Part shown: positions 41,142 to 50,357 of the stretch, one piece after another
Layout of the letters: each line of letters begins with the position of its first letter
How positions within the stretch are numbered: the stretch's first letter is position 1
Assembly (NCBI GenBank): GCA_017631325.1
Contig: JAGBTM010000045.1
Location: forward strand, 135,348 to 189,883
DNA length: 54,536 nt
Direction of reading: 5' to 3'
DNA from: Clostridia bacterium
GTDB taxonomy: Bacteria > Bacillota > Clostridia > Oscillospirales > CAG-272
Notes under the pieces: generated by a model
Databases searched by the model: none
Seen by the model: only the letters and a program-made list of their open reading frames with translations
What the model was told of the DNA's origin: nothing
Position numbers and translations under genes: made by a program

Positions 41142-41597
41142 TTAAATACTGCGCAGGACTCTGTTCCAGCAGCTTTCAACAAAGTTTGGCTCGCTCATCG
41201 TTGAATAAAAAAGCACACCGCGACAGCTTATAACAATTCCGCCGCCATCGCCTACGAGCAGACGTATTCTCTCAAGGCACGCCTCCATCAAGGCAGCAAG
41301 CTCTCTGTCGCTTTTAGTGACGAACACCCCGCATTCAGACCCGAAATCGACGTGGCTGTTGAGAAAAACGGCATAATTTTTCGGCTCCTGCCCGTAGTAT
41401 ACGTATATGCTGAAGAACGCGTCAGGTCTTAGATACCCGACCTCTCCCTCGGGTACTGTCGGGGAGTAGATAACGCCCTCGGCAGAATAAAGCGCTATAA
41501 ACTGGTTGAGCATTGAATACGCATCGGGCTCATCTTCGCAAGAGGTGAGCGAAAAAAGCAAAAGAGCTACGAGTACAAGGGATAAAATTTTTTTCAT
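41142..41597 (-). CDS. small lipoprotein of unknown function
   Basis: 151 residues with a lipoprotein signal peptide: MKKILSLVLVALLLF then lipobox LTSC with Cys20. The mature part is an alpha/beta domain with a glycine patch (LLVGDGGGIVIS) and no recognised family. GAGGAG precedes the ATG. It is probably anchored to the outer face of the membrane. A -10 box TATAAT lies at 41638-41633 with a poor -35. Confidence 0.72.
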   Translation of the reverse strand: MKKILSLVLVALLLFSLTSCEDEPDAYSMLNQFIALYSAEGVIYSPTVPEGEVGYLRPDAFFSIYVYYGQEPKNYAVFLNSHVDFGSECGVFVTKSDRELAALMEACLERIRLLVGDGGGIVISCRGVLFYSTMSEPNFVESCWNRVLRSI

Positions 41598-41712
41598 CTA
41601 TGCTCCTCTAATACAACTTTTTAATCCTTAAGATTATACGCTTCGCGCGTGCGTGATAGTACGAAACGACGCAATAAATAACTTTTTTATATAAGTACAT
41701 GGATTTTTCCTA

Positions 41713-41741
41713 TTGTTTAGTTGTTTTTTTTATGCTATACT
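41713..41741 (+). promoter_or_regulatory. promoter of the tandem Gfo/Idh pair
   Basis: TTGTTT (41713-41718), 17 bases, TATACT (41736-41741), with TATGC before the -10. Confidence 0.65.
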
Positions 41742-41785
41742 AAAACCGTAGCATATTATTAATTAAATTTGTTACCGGAGGAGTT

Positions 41786-43036
41786 ATGATTAAAATAGGA
41801 ATTTTTGGTGTCAGACGCGGCGCTGATATGATACGCGACTTTTTGAAGTGCGACTGTGAGATAGCCGCGATTTGTGAAAGACGTCCTGAATGTGCCGAGT
41901 ACGCCATAAACGAAATAGGCCTTAAGGGTGTTAAGATTTACGAGGACTTCGACGAATTTATCAAGCACGATATGGACGCTGTGGTGCTCTCGAACTTCTT
42001 CCACGAGCACACCCCCTACGCTATAAAGTGCTTTGAGAGAGGTCTGCACGTTTACTCCGAATGTATCTCGAACTCAACTATGGCTGAGGGCGTCGAGCTT
42101 GTCAGAGCGTTTGAAAAATACGGCAAAAAATCAATTTATATGCTCGCTGAAAACTATCCTATGATGAAGTTCAACCGCGAGATGAGAAGGGTTGTCGAGG
42201 GCGGTACGCTTGGTAAAATTCTCTACGCAGAGGGAGAATACAATCACCCCGGAAAGCCTTATAACATTGAGGGACGCAAGGAATATTCCTATTTTGAGCG
42301 TCACTGGCGCAACTATCTGCCGAGAACCTATTATATAACTCACTCCCTCGGCCCCGTTATGTACGTCACGGGCGCGGTGCCCAAGCGTGTGACGGCATTC
42401 ACGGTTTTCGCTCCGCCCGAGGCGTCGGATTTCGGCAACGCAAAGCGTGACGGTGATAAGGTGTCGCAGATTTTGACACAGAACGACGACGGCTCGACCT
42501 TCAGAATTACCGGGGCGGCGGCATACGGCGCGCGCCACGACTCGTATCGCGTATGCGGTACCGCCGGACAGATAGAAAACCTGCGCGGTATGGACGGCAA
42601 GGTGATGCTCCGATACAGTCCTTGGACAACACCCGAAGGCAAGAATACGGTAAATCTCTACGCCCCGTACTTTGAGGATATGGACAACGAGCTGGCAAGG
42701 ACTAGCGGGCACGGTGGCGGCGACTATATTATAGTCAAGCACTTCGTTGACTGTATTAAGAAAAACAGACAGCCCGATATGCCCTTTGATATTTATTCGG
42801 CAACCACTATGGCATCGGTTGCGATACTCGCACACAGGTCTGTGCTTAACGGCAATATTCCCTACGATATTCCCGACTTCAGACTTGAAGAGGACAGGAC
42901 AGCGTACGAAAACGACGACGCGACTCCCTTCTACTATTCCGACGGACGCGTGCCTAATATCCGCTCGTCGTCAAACCCTGATTACGAGCTGAGCGACAGC
43001 GACCTTGAAAATTACAGAAAATCCCTTGAGAGTTAA
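41786..43036 (+). CDS. Gfo/Idh/MocA-fold protein, tandem copy A
   Basis: 416 residues. The Rossmann start is MIKIGIFGVRRGADMIRDF. Where active members read EKP, this one has GLHVYSECISNST (Glu92-Cys93-Ile94), so the catalytic Lys is missing. The C-terminal domain carries YLPRTYYITHSLGPVMYVTG and a GHGGGDY segment. It may bind a nucleotide and sugar without standard oxidoreductase chemistry, or use another residue. GGAGGAG precedes the ATG. It is 40 bases upstream of a close paralogue, clearly one operon. Confidence 0.86.
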   Translation: MIKIGIFGVRRGADMIRDFLKCDCEIAAICERRPECAEYAINEIGLKGVKIYEDFDEFIKHDMDAVVLSNFFHEHTPYAIKCFERGLHVYSECISNSTMAEGVELVRAFEKYGKKSIYMLAENYPMMKFNREMRRVVEGGTLGKILYAEGEYNHPGKPYNIEGRKEYSYFERHWRNYLPRTYYITHSLGPVMYVTGAVPKRVTAFTVFAPPEASDFGNAKRDGDKVSQILTQNDDGSTFRITGAAAYGARHDSYRVCGTAGQIENLRGMDGKVMLRYSPWTTPEGKNTVNLYAPYFEDMDNELARTSGHGGGDYIIVKHFVDCIKKNRQPDMPFDIYSATTMASVAILAHRSVLNGNIPYDIPDFRLEEDRTAYENDDATPFYYSDGRVPNIRSSSNPDYELSDSDLENYRKSLES

Positions 43037-43076
43037 GTGGAATTTTATAAAAAAACAAAGAAAGAGAGATAAAAAT

Positions 43077-44360
43077 ATGTTGAAAATTGGTGTTTTTGGT
43101 CTAAACCGCGGACTTGACTACGCAAAGGATTTCATGCACCTTGACTGTGAAATCGTAGCAGTTTGCGAAAATAGAGAAAACGTGGTAAATGCGGCCCTAA
43201 AGGTGCTTCCAACGGACGTTAAGGTGTACAACAACTTCGACGAATTTATTGAGCACGATATGGACGCCGTGGTGCTTGCAAACTTTTTCCACGAACACAC
43301 GCCCTATGCAATTCGTTGCTTTGAAAAAGGACTTCACGTTTTCTCCGAGTGTATGGCTGCATCTACCATGGCAGAGTGCGTAGAGCTGCTTCGCGGCTTT
43401 GAAAAATACAAGGACAGGGGCTCGATATATATGCTTGCGGAGAACTATCCTAAAATGAAATTCAACCGCGAGATGAAGAGGGTTGTTGAAGGCGGCACTC
43501 TCGGAAAAATCCTGTATGCCGAGGGTGAGTACAACCATCCGGGCAGACCTAACTATGCCGAGGGCCTTCAGGAATACACCTACTTTGACAAGCACTGGAG
43601 AAGCTACTTGCCGAGGACCTATTATCTCACTCACTCACTCGGCCCCATCATGTGGCTAACCGGCGCAACGCCGAAGCGCGTAAGCGCATTTGCCACGTTT
43701 AATCCTCCCTCCGACGACGTTGCGGCGCCATCACACAACGCAGACAAAGTAGCCTCTATGCTTATGCAGAACGACGACGGCTCGGTGTTTAGAATCGTAG
43801 GCTGCTCCGCATTTGGCGCCCGTCACGACTCGTACAGAGTTTGCGGAACAAAGGGACAGATAGAAAATCTGCGTGGTATGGGCGAGCAGGTAATGCTCCG
43901 ATACAGCCCCTGGTACGTACCCGAGGGAATGAAGGAGAACAATCTCTATACGCCATACTTTGAGGATAGCGAGAACGACTTTGTAAGAAAAAGCGGCCAC
44001 GGTGGCGGTGACTACTTCACCGCTAAGTGCTTCCTTGACGCGATAAAAGAAAACAGGCAGCCCGAGTTTCCCTTTGACGTTTACTCCGGTGTAACTATGG
44101 CGGTAATTTCCATTCTTGCGCACAGATCCGTGCTTGAGAACGGCGCGCCATACGATATTCCCGATCTCAAAAACGAAGACGAGCGCAAAAAGTGGGAAAA
44201 CGACAACCTCTCTCCTTTCCACTATTCCGACGGACGTACACCAACAATTCCTTGTTGCTCGCATCCCGACTACAAGCCCTCCGAGAAAAATATGGAGCTA
44301 TACCACAAGCTGCTTTTGGAAGAACTGGAGATCGCCACTGATAAATCGCACCTTAGATAA
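43077..44360 (+). CDS. Gfo/Idh/MocA-fold protein, tandem copy B
   Basis: 427 residues, paralogous to copy A along its length. It starts MLKIGVFGLNRGLDYAK. The EKP position reads FSECMAAST (Glu91-Cys92-Met93), again without the Lys. Matching C-terminal segments include YLPRTYYLTHSLGPIMWLTG and GHGGGDYFTAK. The ATG at 43077 has AGAGAG upstream; an in-frame extension would overlap copy A. A terminator follows at 44427-44456. The conserved SEC in both copies argues for a real subfamily rather than decay. Confidence 0.86.
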   Translation: MLKIGVFGLNRGLDYAKDFMHLDCEIVAVCENRENVVNAALKVLPTDVKVYNNFDEFIEHDMDAVVLANFFHEHTPYAIRCFEKGLHVFSECMAASTMAECVELLRGFEKYKDRGSIYMLAENYPKMKFNREMKRVVEGGTLGKILYAEGEYNHPGRPNYAEGLQEYTYFDKHWRSYLPRTYYLTHSLGPIMWLTGATPKRVSAFATFNPPSDDVAAPSHNADKVASMLMQNDDGSVFRIVGCSAFGARHDSYRVCGTKGQIENLRGMGEQVMLRYSPWYVPEGMKENNLYTPYFEDSENDFVRKSGHGGGDYFTAKCFLDAIKENRQPEFPFDVYSGVTMAVISILAHRSVLENGAPYDIPDLKNEDERKKWENDNLSPFHYSDGRTPTIPCCSHPDYKPSEKNMELYHKLLLEELEIATDKSHLR

Positions 44361-44426
44361 TCAAGTCTGCAAAACGCGTTTGATTAATAGTATCAAAACA
44401 AACGTTGACTTTTGTCAAAACGAAAA

Positions 44427-44456
44427 GCAAGCCGAAAAAACTCGGCTTGCTTTTTT
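44427..44456 (+). terminator. terminator of the tandem Gfo/Idh operon
   Basis: GCAAGCCGA / TCGGCTTGC, a 9-bp stem with A-rich loop, followed by TTTTTT (44451-44456). Confidence 0.92.
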
Positions 44457-44549
44457 ATTTATATTCAATTTTTGTTCCAAAGCTGCTTTTTTCACATATT
44501 GTCTTAAAAATGACAACAGAAGCTGCATATTTGAGATTTTTCGCTTTGT

Positions 44550-46157
44550 TTAGAAAGGATTTGAGGTTGCGCTTTCACGGAAGTTGTTGTAGTAGATGCT
44601 TTTACCCGCATCGCCCGGGCCGTATGGAAGAATTTCGCACTCTAGCTCCTCGATAGAGCCAAGTCTTCCTGCAGCATAATCGATAAGGCGCTTCTTGCAG
44701 GCCTCTACTCTTGCGACAAGTCCACCGAGACGGTAGTCCTGAACGTCGAAGCCGCAGTATTTGTTTTCGAGCGTCCACTGATGCAGAAAGGCGCGTCTGA
44801 ACGCCTTGATGCGAAGGACAAGCTTGGTGTAATCCTCTTTCGCAAGTCGGATAAGCTCTGCCTTATCGCCAGACTTATACGCCTCCCTCGTTTTGACACC
44901 AAGCTCGTATTTAACTGCTAAAACGTCACAAAGAGTGGCACCCGTGTTAAATAAATAGCCGAATTTACGGCTCTTCTTAGCTACTGCGCGAAGCTTCTCT
45001 GCCTTTTCGGCATAAAGCTCGCCACCGCCCTTTGTGACGGTATAATCAAGAAAGCCACAGAAAAGGTCGGAATAAAGCATATACTTTGAGGGGTTTATCG
45101 GGTGGTCGACCTTATCTTTATTCGGATAGAGGTCGTTTGGGCTATCAAGAAGCATAAACTCGTCAAAGGATATACCAAACGTACGCTCAAATTTCGCCTT
45201 TATTTTGTCCTCGTCCTGATTGCCGCGATTAATCTCGGAGAGATAGAAGAGAGTTGGCAGAACCGAGAATCTCGAGCATTCACCGCCGTTGTCGCCCCAC
45301 ATTGTGAGAAAGAAATTATTTATATTCTGCTTCTTTGAGGCACGCAGTGCCGGAATCATGCTTTCAAGTGAGAATTTGTTGTGAGGCATAAAGCCACCCC
45401 ACGTCCAAGCACCTCCCGCAAACCAAGGGCTGTCTGAGAGCTGCTTATGATTATCGAGAACGTCAAAATACACCTGCTCGTCACGGGTATAATAGTTCCA
45501 GTAAACAGGAAGCACCGACTTCGGAATCGCAGCCTTATATTCTTCGGGAACTGTGACACGGGTAGAGGGATATGTGCCGTTGCACCATGGGCGGAAGAAC
45601 ATATCCGACCACACCATTATCTCGTAGCCATGCTTCTCGGCAAGCTTTGAAACGCGGTCAAGATGGCGAGTCATCATGGTGTCGGTTTCCTCGTAGCCGT
45701 AGATGTCGGTATGCTTACCTCTTCCGAGCAGCCACGCCTCGTCCATTCCTGCGTGAAGTCTTTTCGTCGAAAAGCACTCCCTAAGAGTTGCGAACATATT
45801 ATCAATAAGCTCATATGTTCTGTCGTCATCAACGAGAAGCACCTCGTGGGTATCGTTTGGATACTTATTCCACTTGAATATAGTTTCAAGGTGAGCAAGG
45901 GTTTGTATGCAAGGAATAATCTCTATTCCGATGCTGTTTGCATATGCGTCGATAGACTTCATTTCTTCCTTTGTATATTTGCCTCGCATATATCCGAAAT
46001 AGGGCTCGCCGTCTACCTCGTACGTATCCTCACAGTAGAGAAAAACAGTGTTATAGCCCATTTTCTTTAAAACAGGAAGAAAGCGCTTGTATCCGTCAAG
46101 TGTCATAACAGCGTTACGCGATGCGTCTATCATAACGCCAAATGATTCCAGCTTCAT
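44550..46157 (-). CDS. GH20-type beta-N-acetylhexosaminidase, divergent fifth copy
   Basis: 535 residues. It lacks the short N-terminal domain of the tandem four and starts almost at the barrel: FGVMIDASRNAVMTL with the complete GH20 DxxR pattern (D11, R14). The catalytic pair is D139-E140 in LHAGMDEAWLLG. FGYMRGKYT and QTLAHL match the tandem copies, showing common ancestry. There is no signal peptide. An AGGAGG site lies 12 bases before the ATG, slightly far. It follows rlmA-ruvX on the same strand with only 45 bases in between, so it may be read from their promoter. Of the five, it looks most like a standard hexosaminidase. Confidence 0.82.
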   Translation of the reverse strand: MKLESFGVMIDASRNAVMTLDGYKRFLPVLKKMGYNTVFLYCEDTYEVDGEPYFGYMRGKYTKEEMKSIDAYANSIGIEIIPCIQTLAHLETIFKWNKYPNDTHEVLLVDDDRTYELIDNMFATLRECFSTKRLHAGMDEAWLLGRGKHTDIYGYEETDTMMTRHLDRVSKLAEKHGYEIMVWSDMFFRPWCNGTYPSTRVTVPEEYKAAIPKSVLPVYWNYYTRDEQVYFDVLDNHKQLSDSPWFAGGAWTWGGFMPHNKFSLESMIPALRASKKQNINNFFLTMWGDNGGECSRFSVLPTLFYLSEINRGNQDEDKIKAKFERTFGISFDEFMLLDSPNDLYPNKDKVDHPINPSKYMLYSDLFCGFLDYTVTKGGGELYAEKAEKLRAVAKKSRKFGYLFNTGATLCDVLAVKYELGVKTREAYKSGDKAELIRLAKEDYTKLVLRIKAFRRAFLHQWTLENKYCGFDVQDYRLGGLVARVEACKKRLIDYAAGRLGSIEELECEILPYGPGDAGKSIYYNNFRESATSNPF

Positions 46158-46202
46158 TTTTTATTTCGGCCTCCTTTAAGGACTGAGTTTATTTATTTGC
46201 GT

Positions 46203-46640
46203 TTATTTTTTTGAATTTCTTTCCTTGTCTATATATCCTTGAAGAATGATTTCGGCCGAAAGAGTATCTATTACCTCTCGTCTTTTTTTACCGAACGTGC
46301 CCGACTCACCGAGAAAGCGATAAGCCGCCATAGTGCTCATTCGCTCGTCATAAAAGTCGATGGGCAAGGCCGTATGCTCTCTAAGAAGCTCTACGAAAGC
46401 GCGCACGACCTCGACGCGAGGCCCCTCGGAGCCGTCCATATTACGAGGCAGACCGACTATAATCTTTACGCAGCCGCGCGCCTCAGCCTCCTTTGCCACT
46501 CTTATAGCCGTTTTGTTCATTCCACCCTCGGCTACGGTGCAAATCCCACTCGCGATAAGTCCCGATGCGTCACATTCCGCAAGTCCCGTTCGCTTATCTC
46601 CGTAATCTACGCCAAGATATTTTCCGTGTGTGAGGTCCAT
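46203..46640 (-). CDS. ruvX: Holliday junction resolvase-like protein RuvX (YqgF)
   Basis: A 145-residue RNase H-fold protein. Motifs: YLGVDYGDKRTG (first acidic residue), IIVGLPRNMDGSEGPR, DFYDERMSTMAA and a late Asp in VIDTLSAEIILQGY. Family work points to a role in 16S rRNA 5' maturation as well as junction resolution. It starts directly after the rlmA stop codon (TAG immediately followed by ATG), with AAAGGA inside the rlmA end, so it is translationally coupled. Confidence 0.95.
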   Translation of the reverse strand: MDLTHGKYLGVDYGDKRTGLAECDASGLIASGICTVAEGGMNKTAIRVAKEAEARGCVKIIVGLPRNMDGSEGPRVEVVRAFVELLREHTALPIDFYDERMSTMAAYRFLGESGTFGKKRREVIDTLSAEIILQGYIDKERNSKK

Positions 46641-47477
46641 CTAAGTGTCCTTTCTGTAAACAAAAGTATGAAAATCTGCCGTACATTCAAGACTTTGGAG
46701 CGTCAAAATGCGCTCCTCTGCCTCCTTAGGCGTGCGATATGCGTAGGGCGTCATTTTAAAGAGCGCCATCACGTCCTCAGCGCACGAAAGCTTCATTTTG
46801 TACTTGAGGCGCTCGTCACAAACCAGCTTAAAGCCATCGATGTGAGGGTCCTTAACTTCATTTTTGTAGGGCGTTTTGTATAAAAGCTCCTTTAACTCGA
46901 AAAGATGCTCCATCTCGGGTATAGCCATTATAAAGAAGCCGTGTGGCTCCAAAATTCTTAGAATCTCCTCTCTTGCGAACGGGGAAAACGCGTTAGTTAC
47001 AGTACTGACAGAGCCGTCCGAAAAAGGCGTGTGATAGGCACTTGCCACAGCGTAGGATATTCCTCCGCCTCTACGCGATGCCACCCTGAGAGCCTCCTTG
47101 GAAATGTCGAAAGCCGCCACCCGTGTCAAGTTATCGCGCGAAGCGAGAGCTCTTTCGTGAGCCTCGGTGTAATATCCCTCTCCACAGCCCACGTCAACGA
47201 GCAGGCCCGAGGGTCTTGTGTATTCGAGCGCATAGGCGCTCATTTTTTCCGAGAGAGGACTGTAATAGCCTGACGAGAGAAAGGCGCGTCGGGCAAGTAT
47301 CATTTCTCGGTTATCACCGTGAATACCTCCGGCGCTGCCCAAAAGAAAATTATAGTAGCCGTATTTACTTTTATCAAAGCTGTGTCCTAGTGTACATTTA
47401 GCGACGCGGCCGTCCGAGACGAGCTCACCCCCACACTTTGGACAGCAGAACGGGAGCGTGTATTTTTCGGTCTGCAT
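46641..47477 (-). CDS. RlmA-like rRNA (guanine-N1)-methyltransferase
   Basis: 278 residues. An N-terminal zinc ribbon (CCPKCGGEL followed by CTLGHSFD) precedes a SAM-dependent methyltransferase domain with LVDVGCGEGYYTE near residue 93. The combination is that of RlmA, which methylates G745 or G748 of 23S rRNA. NAFSPFAREEILRIL near residue 168 also matches the family. It heads a possible rlmA-ruvX-GH20 transcript from the promoter at 47507-47535. Confidence 0.88.
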   Translation of the reverse strand: MQTEKYTLPFCCPKCGGELVSDGRVAKCTLGHSFDKSKYGYYNFLLGSAGGIHGDNREMILARRAFLSSGYYSPLSEKMSAYALEYTRPSGLLVDVGCGEGYYTEAHERALASRDNLTRVAAFDISKEALRVASRRGGGISYAVASAYHTPFSDGSVSTVTNAFSPFAREEILRILEPHGFFIMAIPEMEHLFELKELLYKTPYKNEVKDPHIDGFKLVCDERLKYKMKLSCAEDVMALFKMTPYAYRTPKEAEERILTLQSLECTADFHTFVYRKDT

Positions 47478-47506
47478 AACTTACCCTTCAATTTGTTTTC
47501 AAGGAT

Positions 47507-47535
47507 ATTTTAGCATAATATCACACCCTTGTCAA
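47507..47535 (-). promoter_or_regulatory. promoter of rlmA-ruvX
   Basis: On the minus strand TTGACA (47535-47530), 17 bases, TAAAAT (47512-47507), with TTATGC before the -10. Confidence 0.82.
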
Positions 47536-47644
47536 TTAAAAGACTAGATTTTTATTAAATTTTTATTAATTAAATTTTTATTATATTTATAAGCAAACGG
47601 TAAAAAGCAGCTAATAAAACTCAACGATCAAAAAAACAAAGAAA

Positions 47645-47697
47645 ATCCCCGAAAGAGCCGTGTCTAATTTTAACACGTACACCTCGGGGATATTGTT
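47645..47697. terminator. two-part terminator hairpin
   Basis: Outer arms ATCCCCGA / TCGGGGAT (47645-47652, 47684-47691) enclose inner arms CGTGT / ACACG. T-rich bases follow on both strands. It lies after the lipoprotein gene ending at 47792. The rest of the 314-base gap (47478-47791) holds only the rlmA promoter and AT-rich DNA. Confidence 0.75.
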
Positions 47698-47791
47698 TTT
47701 TAATTACCGGTTAAGTTAAAGCATTATACTTTAAATCTTCTTTGGGCCGAGCGTTTCTTCGTAATCGGCTAAAGGGTTCGACCTAAGTAAA

Positions 47792-48520
47792 TTAATCAAT
47801 ATTTTCGTATTCGTCGAAGTCCTCGGGCAGCTCTACCGTGTAGCGCTCGCTGTAATCAAAGCTCGCTCTGACGCTTACCGTCATAGGCTTGTCGGACTGC
47901 GCAAGTGAAAATCTCAGCAAATATGAGATTTCCTCGTATTTCCCGCAGCTGACAGCAAACGAATACTCGCAAAGATCAAGCGATATCGCGCCCGGGTGTA
48001 GATTAAGCATACGTGAAATTTCGTCCTCCAGGCCATCGGCCGCAATCATGCAGCTAACCCGTTCCTTTCCGTCGGTGCTGAGATATACGGCACTAATAAA
48101 ATCAGCCGTTGTTAATTTAATCGAGCGACAGCAAAGCTCTGATATAAGAAGAAGCGCTTCACTCTCGTTAACACTCATGCACCTTTTGGTTTCATAGCCT
48201 GCTACCGACGTTTTTACGTAAGCTGTGCCACAAATAAAAGCCATGCTCAGCTGAGATACATCAACCGTCTTTTCAAGCGAAATTTTCCCGTTATCCAAAA
48301 CGAGTGTACTGCTCTCATGCGTGTAACCGTCGCTATATACAAGCTTGATTTTGGTGTTTGCACCCTGCAAGGTGGCGTTAGCCTCGGCTTCAAGAGCTTT
48401 GGCACGCTCGTAATCTGTTATTTCGGGTGATCCACCGTCCTGCTGCTTCGGTGTGGAATTATCGCAGGATGGGAGCGCTAAAATTATGAATATAAGCATC
48501 AAGGATATAACTTTCCTCAC
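47792..48520 (-). CDS. lipoprotein of unknown function
   Basis: 242 residues with a lipoprotein signal peptide and lipobox ALPSC (Cys19), followed by a hydrophilic Gln/Gly/Ser linker and a beta-rich domain. The layout (substrate-like ESSTLVLDNGKISLEKTVDVS strands) resembles LolA/DUF6612-type lipoproteins, as does the middle of the lipoprotein at 48.7-50.2 kb, but the similarity is faint. It starts with GTG, supported by GGAG eight bases upstream. Confidence 0.72.
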   Translation of the reverse strand: MRKVISLMLIFIILALPSCDNSTPKQQDGGSPEITDYERAKALEAEANATLQGANTKIKLVYSDGYTHESSTLVLDNGKISLEKTVDVSQLSMAFICGTAYVKTSVAGYETKRCMSVNESEALLLISELCCRSIKLTTADFISAVYLSTDGKERVSCMIAADGLEDEISRMLNLHPGAISLDLCEYSFAVSCGKYEEISYLLRFSLAQSDKPMTVSVRASFDYSERYTVELPEDFDEYENID

Positions 48521-48655
48521 GTCTTTAACTCCAATTCAAAGCATTCTTTGGTTCATCGCGCTTGGGACGGGTTCACTTGCTTCTGCAACAAAATGATTCG
48601 GCTCCCTTATGAGAGATTTTTAGACAAAATTCGACAACCCTTTACTATGACAGAA

Positions 48656-48681
48656 TCGACCGAGGTGGAAGCCTCGGTCGA
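48656..48681. terminator. hairpin after the InlB-repeat lipoprotein gene
   Basis: TCGACCGAGG / CCTCGGTCGA, a 10-bp stem about 20 bases past the stop codon at 48700. No strong T-run on the minus strand. Confidence 0.55.
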
Positions 48682-48699
48682 TATTGATTTTACGTTATA

Positions 48700-50238
48700 T
48701 TACTTAACGGTTACGGAGGTGATGTGAGGCTGTGCGCCCTCATACCAGTAAAGGAAGCCCTCCATGTCGATAACGTCGCCTACCTTAAGAGCCTGAACTG
48801 CCTTGTAAGCATCGGAATCAGGACCGGTGAGGTAGTACTCTATAACGAAGGTGTAGGTATTTCCGTTTACGGAAGCCTTGAAGTAAAGGTCGCTGTCGCT
48901 ATCAGCAGAGCCCGAGCCGTCCCACTTATAAAGGAACGCTGCTCCGTCTTCGTTGCTGGCAACAACGGTCATGTTTTTGAAGGAAACCTTTCTGTTCTGG
49001 AATCTGATAAGATCCACTTCGTCAAGAAGGTTGGTTATATCAAAGGCGGGGGCTACGTAGGTGTCGCCGGGAATAACGGTGAACGTTGCGTTGATAATTT
49101 CAACCTCGCCGCTCCACTCAGCCTTGTATCCTACTACCTGCATTTTGGTTCCAACAACGAGAGCGTCATACTCTTCCTTGGTGCAAGCAAGCTCGTAAAG
49201 GAAGTATGCGCCGCCGTTTTTGTCCTGAAGATAGAAGGTACCCTTGTTGTTCCACCAGGACTGCTTATCCTGAACGTATCCCTCGATAACTACAAGGCTG
49301 TCAACGTCAGCTTCTGCATATTCTTCGTAGGACATAGCCATCCATACGTAGCTGTCTGCGTCAGCGGGTGCTTCGATTGCCGAGACGTCATAATCGAATG
49401 CCGTCGAAATGGAGATGTCTCCGGTGGCAGTATGAGAAGCGTAGCTCGTAGTGATGTTGCAAGAAATGGTGGTGCTCTCATATTTTCCGTCTGAAACTAC
49501 AAAAGAAAGCTCTACTTCGTTAAACGTTACGGTGTATCCTACAGGAAGGCTTGCTCCTAAAATAGCCTCAAGCAATGCGTCCTCTGCGGAAGCCTTGAGA
49601 CCGGTGCAGGTTACGGTGTACTTACCGTTTGCTTCTACCATATCAACGTTATCAAAGTTTTCGGTTGCAATGAAGGGAGCCGAGAAGCCGCTCTGTGCAA
49701 GACCGCTCTGCGCGTCGCTTCCGGACATAACCATCCTCATCTTTGACTCGCCGCTCTTGTAGTAAACGACACCGTCAACGTAGATTAGGCTTACACCGTT
49801 CATCTCCATTTCGAAATTGTTGCCGTCGATGATTATAACGTTCTCAACAGTCTCAGTGTCTTGACCCGAGGCAGAGGTTGTAGTCATTGTAACCTTTGCA
49901 GGAACGTTCTCAAGAGCCTCGTCAGCCAACTTTTCAAGAGTTGCTGCGGTGGGAGTCCACTTTGCATAAATGGTAACGTCATCGCTAACCTTATCTGCTG
50001 CAAAATCCCATGCATCAGTCAAAGCTGCGTCTGCATACCAGCCGGCGAATACGTATCCGTCCTTGGTAGGCGCGGTGGGCTCTGCAACGGTTGCGTCCTT
50101 TTCAACCTCGACGGAAGTTACGTCTGAACCGCCGTTGGAATTGAAGGTAACGGTGTACTTGCCGCTACCGCAGGATGCGAGAGCAAACGTAGCAAGCACT
50201 GCAACGAGAAGCAAAGCTACAATTCTTTTAAGTTTCAT
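48700..50238 (-). CDS. lipoprotein with one InlB B-repeat and a C-terminal OB-like domain
   Basis: 512 residues from the ATG at 50238 (AGGAG upstream). Signal peptide with lipobox ALASC (Cys23). Residues ~27-95 form one InlB/Listeria-Bacteroides repeat: KYTVTFNSNGGSDVTSVEV, ending VTIYAKWTP. The middle (~100-300) resembles a LolA/DUF6612-like beta domain. The C-terminal ~200 residues contain VVIEGYVQDKQSWWNNKGTFYLQ-type strands (positions ~325-345) of an OB-fold-like domain seen in secreted proteins. Probably a surface adhesin or binding protein. It has its own promoter just after the binding-protein gene, so it may be regulated apart from the ABC operon. Confidence 0.8.
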   Translation of the reverse strand: MKLKRIVALLLVAVLATFALASCGSGKYTVTFNSNGGSDVTSVEVEKDATVAEPTAPTKDGYVFAGWYADAALTDAWDFAADKVSDDVTIYAKWTPTAATLEKLADEALENVPAKVTMTTTSASGQDTETVENVIIIDGNNFEMEMNGVSLIYVDGVVYYKSGESKMRMVMSGSDAQSGLAQSGFSAPFIATENFDNVDMVEANGKYTVTCTGLKASAEDALLEAILGASLPVGYTVTFNEVELSFVVSDGKYESTTISCNITTSYASHTATGDISISTAFDYDVSAIEAPADADSYVWMAMSYEEYAEADVDSLVVIEGYVQDKQSWWNNKGTFYLQDKNGGAYFLYELACTKEEYDALVVGTKMQVVGYKAEWSGEVEIINATFTVIPGDTYVAPAFDITNLLDEVDLIRFQNRKVSFKNMTVVASNEDGAAFLYKWDGSGSADSDSDLYFKASVNGNTYTFVIEYYLTGPDSDAYKAVQALKVGDVIDMEGFLYWYEGAQPHITSVTVK

Positions 50239-50304
50239 TGTTTTTCTCCTTTTTATTATAAGCATTATAATATTAGCATAACTTGATGCCTATGCTCAAA
50301 TATA

Positions 50305-50332
50305 ATTATACTCAAAATTGCCTTTAAGTCAA
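50305..50332 (-). promoter_or_regulatory. promoter of the InlB-repeat lipoprotein gene
   Basis: On the minus strand TTGACT (50332-50327), 16 bases, TATAAT (50310-50305). It starts 26 bases past the stop of the ABC binding-protein gene. Confidence 0.72.
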
Positions 50333-50357
50333 TAGATAACGAAATATTTTATATTTT

